DNA of 64,000 bases from the NCBI GenBank assembly GCA_006538405.1, contig BJKQ01000005.1, positions 372,001 through 436,000 of the forward strand, written 5' to 3'. The notes below the pieces were generated by a model. The model made no database searches. It saw only the letters and a program-made list of their open reading frames with translations, and was not told the origin of the DNA. Source of the stretch: Hansfordia pulvinata. Its lineage: Eukaryota > Ascomycota > Sordariomycetes > Xylariales. Positions 57,901 to 64,000 of this stretch are shown here, in pieces (position 1 is the stretch's first letter; each line of letters begins with the position of its first letter). The translations under genes were made by a program, and so were the position numbers.

Positions 57901-58942
57901 GTGAGGTTGTGGCTCGTGCTTTGATCGTGTCCGTCCATTTCCGGGTCTGAGCAATACCTGAGGAGGTTCTTGTGGGCAAAAGAGCACCGAACACACTGAA
58001 ACTGGACTGCTCCCATTCGAACTGTCTGGCAGCTACTATGAGGTTTATAAGGTGACCTGACCTACATCATGAGCAATACGTGTACTTGGGTACATCCTCA
58101 CATAAGAATATTCATCAACCCGGGACCACCTCCCGAGGTCGCGACCACTACATGTACACCACCACCACCACCAACCTGGCACTTCGCATGGAAGTCAAGC
58201 AGAATATTGGGCGGCCACATCCGACCCATTGCTAGGAATCAATAAAGCTTGCTGACGAGCAGGGGAACCAGGCGGACGCAACGGGAATTCATGGGCCACA
58301 ACGCGCTCGCGCACGCGTGCGCCGCTCCTGTGAGAAATTGCATCTTTATGCTGCCCATCCCGGGCGCATGAACCAGACACTCATGCCCCGCCCCACCGCC
58401 CGCCTCCGCTGGCGAGCCTCGCCGTCGCCGTCGCCTGCGCAGGAGCCGTTCCCCTCTCCCCTCCCCTCTCCCCGGCAGTCGAAAGGTCCAGGATCCGTGG
58501 ATCAGTCGCATGAATCCCGGCTTTGATTTGCTGGGACGCCTGTCTACGGAGACTCTCGCGGCAGGGAGATCACGGGCCTCCCTGCCTTGAGAAGACGTGG
58601 ACGTGGACATGGAGGAGATGAGTACGAGTAAAGAGAAGAAGAATGACAGGGTTGGAAAAGAGAAAAAAGCAATAATGGCAAAGGAAAAGATCTGCTTGTG
58701 TCTGTCGTGGAAGGGCCAGCTGACTTGGCCTCCCCGCCGCCTCGTCAAGGGCATCAAGAGCATAAGGGGCCAAATCCCAGTCCATAATCACAGCCCAACA
58801 AGCGCGGCCCCCGGAAAATGAGGAGGATGCGTCTTTTGTGCACGCGCACGCGGGCGAGGGCGCGGGCGCGAGCTCGTGCGCGAGGCAGCTCGTAATGGCC
58901 ATAGCAGGCCGGTGCCTTCAAGGCATGAACAAGATCCGTCAC

Positions 58943-58952
58943 TATATATATA
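58943..58952 (+). promoter_or_regulatory. Candidate TATA box of the 168-aa gene
   Basis: TATATATATA lies 244 bases upstream of the ATG at 59196, the only such element nearby. Fungal TATA boxes usually lie further from the ATG than in yeast core promoters because of the leader. Confidence 0.45.
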
Positions 58953-59123
58953 GGGGAAGGAGTTCCGGCTTCATGAACCCACGAGGCGTCTCTCGTCTTC
59001 TTCCCAGTCCAGAATCGGATCTAGATAGGTATTCATCTTATACCCAGACGAACGACGACATCACCGCACCCGAACACACACGACGTCTGCTTCTCCTCCC
59101 ATATACTCAACCCAGTCCAAGGA

Positions 59124-59172
59124 ACACCACCACCACCACCACCACCACACGCCACCACCACCACACGCCACC
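59124..59172. repeat. CAC tandem repeat in the 5' leader
   Basis: An imperfect (CAC)n run with two CACACGCCAC interruptions, ending 23 bases before the start codon of the next gene. Confidence 0.8.
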
Positions 59173-59195
59173 CACATCCATCACCTTTCGCCAAG

Positions 59196-59702
59196 ATGCC
59201 TCTCTTCAAGTCTAGCGAAGACAAGAAGAAGGGCAAGGGAAGGAAAGGCAAGAAGGCCGCCGAGGACGAGGCCGCGGCCGAAGAGGAGGGGGCGGCGGCG
59301 GCGGCGGCGGCCGAGGAGGATGACCAGACGCCCAAGCGGCCCGGGTCCTCGGGCACGGCGAACCTGCTGGCGTCGTCGCGCAAGGACGCCATGGAGCAGT
59401 ACGCCAAGGCGCAGCGTGCCGAGCGCGCCTACCAGACCAAGCGGCACAGCGAGTGGGCGCACGCCCTGCTGGCCGACACCAAGAGCCACTACGCCCAGAC
59501 CTTCTCGCACCTCGGCAAGGCCATCAAGGGCACCTTCAGCGTCCTCTCCACCCTGCCCTACCTCGTCGGCGAGAAGCGCGAGGGCCGCCGGCGCGCCGCC
59601 GAGGCCCGCAAGCGCGAGCGCCACCTCGAGCAGAAGAAGAAGCTCGAGGAGGCCCTCGCCAAGGCCGAGGCCGAGGGCGGCGAGGAGAAGCCTGCCGAGT
59701 AA
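59196..59702 (+). CDS. Small charged protein of 168 residues, unknown function
   Basis: A single exon with ATG in good context (CCAAG-ATG). The N-terminus is Lys-rich (MPLFKSSEDKKKGKGRKGKK), followed by an Ala/Glu run. A middle segment looks globular or helical: LASSRKDAMEQYAKAQRAER, HSEWAHALLADTKSHYAQ and TFSHLGKAIKGTFSVLSTLPYLVG. The C-terminal third is a charged coil (Arg/Glu/Lys). I do not recognise a named family. The strongest support is the regular codon pattern with high GC at third positions, a leader with a CAC repeat and a TATA-like element upstream. The central ALLADTKSHYAQTFSHLGKA block is the part most likely to be conserved. Confidence 0.75.
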   Translation: MPLFKSSEDKKKGKGRKGKKAAEDEAAAEEEGAAAAAAAEEDDQTPKRPGSSGTANLLASSRKDAMEQYAKAQRAERAYQTKRHSEWAHALLADTKSHYAQTFSHLGKAIKGTFSVLSTLPYLVGEKREGRRRAAEARKRERHLEQKKKLEEALAKAEAEGGEEKPAE

Positions 59703-61158
59703 GGAGAGAGGAGAGTAGGGGGAGGAGGAGGAGATTCGTTGATATCAGTGTCATTTCCTTCGTCACCACTCCTCGGTGACAATGACCCGCATGAGGAGAA
59801 GAGGAGAGGGGCCGATAGACGAGGACGAGACCGGCACACACAGTCCCACAGACACCCACATGATACCCTTGCTTCAGCAGCCTTACAGCTGAGCATACCC
59901 TAATTATACCCTCATCGCCGGATCCGGCTACCAGCCTTTCATCTTCCCGCGACCGACAGCAACATTGAAAACTCCTTCGTCACCACGGGCCACCGTCACA
60001 CGGCGACACGCCCGGCCAGCGGACGTCGAGCCGTCCTCTCACTCAACCATCTCACAACCCACTGGGGCTCGACCCCCTCACGTCACACACTCTCTACAAA
60101 CTCACACATACACTCTTTTGTTGGAAATTTCACCGCCAAACCCGTCTATTTCCTTTTCCTTGCCTCTTTCGTTTTACTGGTCCACAGGCCCATCGGATGT
60201 CCCTTACGAGACTACGGGGACGAATGACGGCCGCTCTGAAAGCCCAATCCCCTTCCTTGCCAGGCGTAAGGGGGAATTCCTCACAGCACACTCGCTGCTG
60301 AGGAGTAATCAAGGGGAAGGACCGGATCGCGTCTGTTACACAGCACCCTGCTCTCGCGGCCATCCATGGGGCCATGGATGCATGGAAAGCCTTTTTTTTT
60401 TTTTTTTGTGTTACAGGCAGGTCTTCATTTACGCACCGATACTTAATCACCGATTCACATTTCGCTGAAGGTCTGGTTGTTTGTTGTTCCTTTTTTCTCT
60501 TTTGGGAGGGGTCGTCGGTATTCTCTTGTATTTTTACATCGCCGGCTCGGGGCGCCCAGCAGGCCGGATAACGCCGGGCCGTAGTTGCGGGGCAGGGAGG
60601 GACCGTGAAGTACAACCCAGCAGGGACGAATAGAAGCTATACATCGAATGCGAAGACCAGGGATGTGGTAATTGTCATCATCATTCTCTCTTTTCGTGTG
60701 TGACAAAGAGGTCATCTCGAACTCCCAGAGCGGTGTGCTCAGCGAGGCTGGCTTGTTTCCCCCCCTCGACGCCTCCACGCTCCTTTCGTGACGTTCAATC
60801 CCTTCCACCCCGGCCCGGGAGGTCCAATGTTCTATCAGCATGGCAGCTCTCCCAGTAAGCCGACCGATTCCGTGTGTCGTGGCGTTGGAATGAGATGAGG
60901 GAGACCATGGCCCCGGCAGTTGAATAACCCTGTTCATAAGCTGTCGTACATGGCGTTCGCTTCCCGTCCTTTGCCCACACCCATCCGCGTCGTTTCGTGT
61001 GCAGGCAGACCCACACGCATCGTTGCGCCATGAGTCTGTCTCCAATCATCTCCGTCCTCGAAAACAAAGGGAACAGATAAGAAAGGGTAAAAGACACCTC
61101 TCCCGAAAAGAAAAGAACGCCCCTGTCGCTTTTCTCCATGTCTCATCCGCCTCCTTCT
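59703..61158. other. Convergent intergenic region
   Basis: 1.46 kb between the 3' ends of the 168-aa gene (plus) and eIF3g (minus). It contains a T run of 15 at 60391-60405 and no convincing gene. Confidence 0.5.
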
Positions 61159-62058
61159 CTAAGCGGCCTTCTTGGCAAACTCGACTCTCAGAATCAAGTG
61201 CTTGAAGCCGTATCCGTCCATCTTGGCGCAGGCCTTGTCGGCGTCGACCTTATCGGCGAAGCTGATGAAGGCGAAGCCCTTGGCCATGCCCGTGTCGCGG
61301 TCCTTGGCCAGGAAGACGCGGGTGACGCGGCCGAAGCGCTCAAACATGTCGCGCAGCTCGCCCTCCTCGGCCATCTCCGAGACGTTGGTGACGCGCAGCG
61401 TGGCGAAGTCGTCGCGGTCGCCGAACTTGCCGCCCGCGGCGCCCGCCATCTTCTCGCCCGCGCCCCCGCCGGCCCGCATCGCGGGCGGCACGTAGCTGCC
61501 CTTCTTGCCCGCCGCGCCGCCCGCCGCCGCGCCGCCCGCGCCGCCCGCCCCGGGGTCGTCGCCCATGCCCGCGGCCACGTCGGCCCCGCCCTCGGCGCCC
61601 ACCGGCGCCATCGTGTCCTTGTACGGACAGCGGGCCGTGAAATGCTCACCGTTGCAAATACGGCACTTGACCGTCTTGTCCTTGAGCTGCTCTTTCATGG
61701 CGTTGGCGCTGGCGTCCTTGGCCTCCTCCTTGGTGTCCTTCTTCCAGTTGGTGCTCAGGCGGAAGATGATGTTCTCGCCGACCGAGGTCGTGTCCATCTG
61801 CGGGCCCGCGCCGTCCTTCTCGGACAGGCCGAACTTGGCCCAGGTCTTGCGCTCGGCTACTCTGGGGTTGACCACCTCGCGGTGGGTGACGAGACGGATG
61901 CGGCGCGTCGTCTTGACCTTCTTGCCCTCGTCGTTCAGGCGGTACGAAATGGTCGTCTTGGTTCCATCCTTGTTCTGGATTGTCTGCGGCGGGGGCAGCT
62001 CGGCCACCACCTCATCGACGTCGTCATCGTCGGCCCAATCTCTGTTCTGGGTGGCCAT
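61159..62058 (-). CDS. TIF35: Translation initiation factor eIF3 subunit g
   Basis: A single exon of 299 residues; the ATG at 62058 gives [18 protein letters not shown]. The N-terminal half has the eIF3g pattern: [48 protein letters not shown], then the zinc-knuckle-like [17 protein letters not shown] (about residues 129-145). An Ala/Gly-rich linker leads to a C-terminal RRM (about 217-295) with [11 protein letters not shown] as RNP2 region and KGFAFISF as RNP1. eIF3g is part of the cytoplasmic eIF3 complex that prepares the 43S preinitiation complex and supports scanning. No intron is needed. Confidence 0.96.
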   Translation of the reverse strand: MATQNRDWADDDDVDEVVAELPPPQTIQNKDGTKTTISYRLNDEGKKVKTTRRIRLVTHREVVNPRVAERKTWAKFGLSEKDGAGPQMDTTSVGENIIFRLSTNWKKDTKEEAKDASANAMKEQLKDKTVKCRICNGEHFTARCPYKDTMAPVGAEGGADVAAGMGDDPGAGGAGGAAAGGAAGKKGSYVPPAMRAGGGAGEKMAGAAGGKFGDRDDFATLRVTNVSEMAEEGELRDMFERFGRVTRVFLAKDRDTGMAKGFAFISFADKVDADKACAKMDGYGFKHLILRVEFAKKAA

Positions 62059-63245
62059 CTTGGCGGTGTTCCTTTCTCTCTGAATCCTGTCCTTTGCCGT
62101 CGATTGGCGTGGGTCGATCGTGGTTGGAGGATGGTCGTGATGTGGGGGTTTCGGAGGAAAAAATCGAGGTGCAGGTCGAGTCGTCTGTTGCGGGAGCGCC
62201 GTGCGGTGATTGACGGGACGGTGCGGGCTGCTGTGGATGTAGGTGTGCAGAGGCCCAGGTTCGGGGCAGCGTGGGGCACAAAATGCCAAGAGCGATATTT
62301 GAAAGCTGTTTGTGAATTTTTCGCGGAGGCAGTGCGAAGTGCCGACAGTTACCGGTTTGGTGCATAATGCCCCTCACTCGACCCGATCTAAGCGGCATAC
62401 CGCCCTTACGGTGGGCAAACGACGGTCCGGCTAGCCGCTACCAGTGGTTTAACCTTCTCGACTCGTACGAGATTCGCCTGCCGGCTTGGAGTTTATGAGG
62501 GAACTTTTTTTGTTTTTCTTGCGTTAACTCTATGTTATGTTGACCGGGTGTTGCTATTCAATTTGTATGCCACCAGATGAAATATCAGCAGTGACGGTTC
62601 GTTGAAGAACTGAAATGGACCAGGGCCGCTGGGACTCTGATTGTAAAGTCCAGTCACGAACTACGAGTTACGGCCGCCTCACCAAGGTACGCTAATACAC
62701 ATGCATCTGGTTCTCTCGTCCGCATCAAGACGCATGAAGCATTGTGCCCCATGTCTAATCACACAATCCGTAATGTCAAGTTCTGGCTTGAAAAGGCCTG
62801 TTCGCTTTTAGAGTTTAGACAATAGACAGTGTAGGAGATTTTGGCTGTGGCCGTAAGGGCTCGAATCCTGCGAGCGTTCTATAGTGTGACGGGGTTCCCG
62901 GAATCCACGTCTTTTCCAGCTCCTTCAAATCAAATAAAACCACGGCGGTTGATGGGGTATCGGTCCGGCGCTCCTTGCCAACACAAATAAAAGAGAAAAA
63001 CCCAAAGAGAAACCCTGACAGTTCGTCCGATGAGAACAGGAACAGGGGAAACAAAAGGAAGCCGTCAAGCTTTGTTTCGCAAAACGACTCTATGTACAAT
63101 CATCATATCCCCAATCGTAAACGTCGTGACAAGACACCAGAAGCATCTTTGAAAAAAGGAAAGCCAAAGAGATGGGGTGCCGAGAGGCTGGTTTCTTGAG
63201 TGCGTGATAAGCCAGCACACCTTTCAAGGTTGTTGCGACAATTCC
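62059..63245. other. Intergenic: promoter of TIF35 and 3' flank of the right-edge gene
   Basis: 1.2 kb. The first 200 bases upstream of TIF35 probably form its leader and promoter. The rest is AT-richer with an ACTCGTACGAG palindrome near 62460-62470. No gene seen. Confidence 0.45.
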
Positions 63246-64000
63246 CTAAGCAACCTGAACTCGGCTCTTCTGAGGAATGGGAGGAAGAGCACGCGTAGGA
63301 GGCGGTAATGTTGGCGGACCCTCCACCAAATGAGGCATGCTCTTTTGGGTCAAGAGACTCCTGGTCTGCGCGTCCACCAAAGAGGGTTGCCGGGACGGTA
63401 ATGTTGATCCGGCCCGAGATGAGGAAGAGGACCTCTTCTGCGAGAATGGCATCTTGGACACGACACTTCCTTCTTGGGCAGCTGAAACATTGGGGGCGGG
63501 CCCCCTGTATGAGCGGTGGGATCGCGTGCGGGTGGGGATCTCTGCCATGAATGATGCTCGCTTGTTTCGCGACTGCGACGCACTGGGCATGTAAACGTTG
63601 GAACTACCCTTCGGGTGAGTGTGATCCTCGTCCTCTTCTGCTACAAAAGTCTGTCCCATAGTTGATGACAAGGAGGGTGCCTGAGCGGTGTCGACTGGTA
63701 CGGGCGACTTGAGGTTCCCCGCACTGGAGTATTTCCTGGGCTTGGTTGCCCCCAATGCTTCGGCAATGGGCGCCATCTGCTCCTGAGGCACAAAACTTGA
63801 CCGCCGAACTGACCTATCAGCGCTGTGGTCCAAGCCGGGTCTTGTGAAGTCGCGGACTTGGGCGCCAAATATGGTGGGTGAGTCAGGGTTTTCCAATGAG
63901 CCGTAGACCAGACTCTGGCGACGAGCCGCAAAGGAAGCTGGCGATCTTGGTGACATAGGCGATGGTTGATCCACAACCACCGAAAGGGGTCGGGAGAGAG
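63246..64000 (-). CDS. C-terminal part of a Ser/Pro/Arg-rich protein (5' partial)
   Basis: The frame is open to the right window edge and ends at a stop at 63246, giving at least 251 residues with no start inside the window. The sequence is Ser/Pro/Arg-rich and probably disordered, with phosphorylation-like SP and RxxS motifs: VVVDQPSPMSPRSPASF, ARRQSLVYGSLENPDSPTIF, KMPFSQKRSSSSSRAGS, ending PPPTRALPPIPQKSRVQVA. Such tails are common on fungal membrane or signalling proteins. The family cannot be named from this part. The coding call rests on frame length, amino-acid composition and the absence of competing frames. Confidence 0.6.
   Translation of the reverse strand, partial: LSRPLSVVVDQPSPMSPRSPASFAARRQSLVYGSLENPDSPTIFGAQVRDFTRPGLDHSADRSVRRSSFVPQEQMAPIAEALGATKPRKYSSAGNLKSPVPVDTAQAPSLSSTMGQTFVAEEDEDHTHPKGSSNVYMPSASQSRNKRASFMAEIPTRTRSHRSYRGPAPNVSAAQEGSVVSKMPFSQKRSSSSSRAGSTLPSRQPSLVDAQTRSLLTQKSMPHLVEGPPTLPPPTRALPPIPQKSRVQVA

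Larger units (their letters stand above)
54453..59195. other. 4.7-kb gene-poor region, upstream of CHO2 and of the 168-aa gene
   Basis: No reading frame with recognisable protein content. Next to CHO2 there are GGGGCAGAT/GGGGCAGAC and GCGGCAGACGG tandem units (54755-54830), a GGC tract (54851-54877) and a G-quadruplex-like repeat at 54969-54998. TACGAGTA/TACTCGTA octamers occur at 55014, 55915 and 58623. A G run of 12 is at 57681-57692. The region must contain two divergent promoters. Confidence 0.45.

Noticed and set aside
62840..62900. A tRNA-like GGCTCGAATCC segment
   Set aside because: It resembles a T loop, but no acceptor, D or anticodon stems can be drawn around it.
1..64000. A secondary-metabolite cluster or CRISPR array
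   Set aside because: No polyketide synthase, NRPS, terpene synthase or P450 genes and no regularly spaced repeats with unique spacers were found. The octamer copies are irregularly spaced and in both orientations.

Overview
The window is nuclear DNA of a filamentous ascomycete (Pezizomycotina), most probably a Sordariomycete. The evidence is GC-rich coding sequence, short spliceosomal introns (57-111 bp, mostly GTAAGT-type donors, one with a clear CTAAC branch site), a Pro-tRNA gene with a short intron, and a housekeeping gene set typical of that class. No plasmid, viral, CRISPR or intact transposon feature was seen. I cannot place it below class level.

Layout. Left end (1-4.8 kb): a chromatin-remodelling subunit of the Rsc7/Swp82 type (minus strand, 3' end cut by the window edge), a NIF3/YqfO-like small protein (minus) and a SAM-dependent methyltransferase (plus), the last two diverging from a shared promoter. 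From 4.8 to 23.7 kb lies an almost gene-free stretch whose only secure gene is tRNA-Pro(AGG). It is littered with the octamer TACGAGTA/TACTCGTA. From 23.7 to 34.3 kb: a Clg1-type cyclin (plus), a two-exon 70-residue protein (plus), BFR1 (plus) and an uncharacterised fungal protein (minus). From 34.3 to 40.3 kb there is a second gene-poor, motif-rich stretch. From 40.3 to 54.5 kb the window is gene-dense: mitochondrial Obg GTPase (Mtg2 type, plus), tRNA m5C methyltransferase (Trm4/Ncl1 type, minus), class II aldolase (minus), secreted amidohydrolase (minus) and the phosphatidylethanolamine N-methyltransferase CHO2 (minus). From 54.5 to 64 kb: a gene-poor 4.7 kb, a small basic/acidic protein (plus), eIF3 subunit g (TIF35, minus) and the C-terminal part of a Ser/Pro-rich protein running off the right edge.

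The genes do not form one pathway. They are a mixture of chromatin, translation (eIF3g, Trm4, tRNA-Pro), organelle ribosome assembly (Mtg2), RNP/secretory (BFR1), lipid (CHO2) and cell-cycle (cyclin) functions.

Two observations stand out. First, the palindrome-related octamer TACGAGTA is found by eye at more than 50 places against about 2 expected by chance, almost only between genes. Second, three neighbouring genes (Mtg2, Trm4, aldolase) have five apparent reading-frame breaks, each restored by adding a single C/G to a C/G run of 4-5 bases. This looks like systematic one-base under-calling in the sequence rather than five biological mutations; one of the five could instead be a 77-bp intron.
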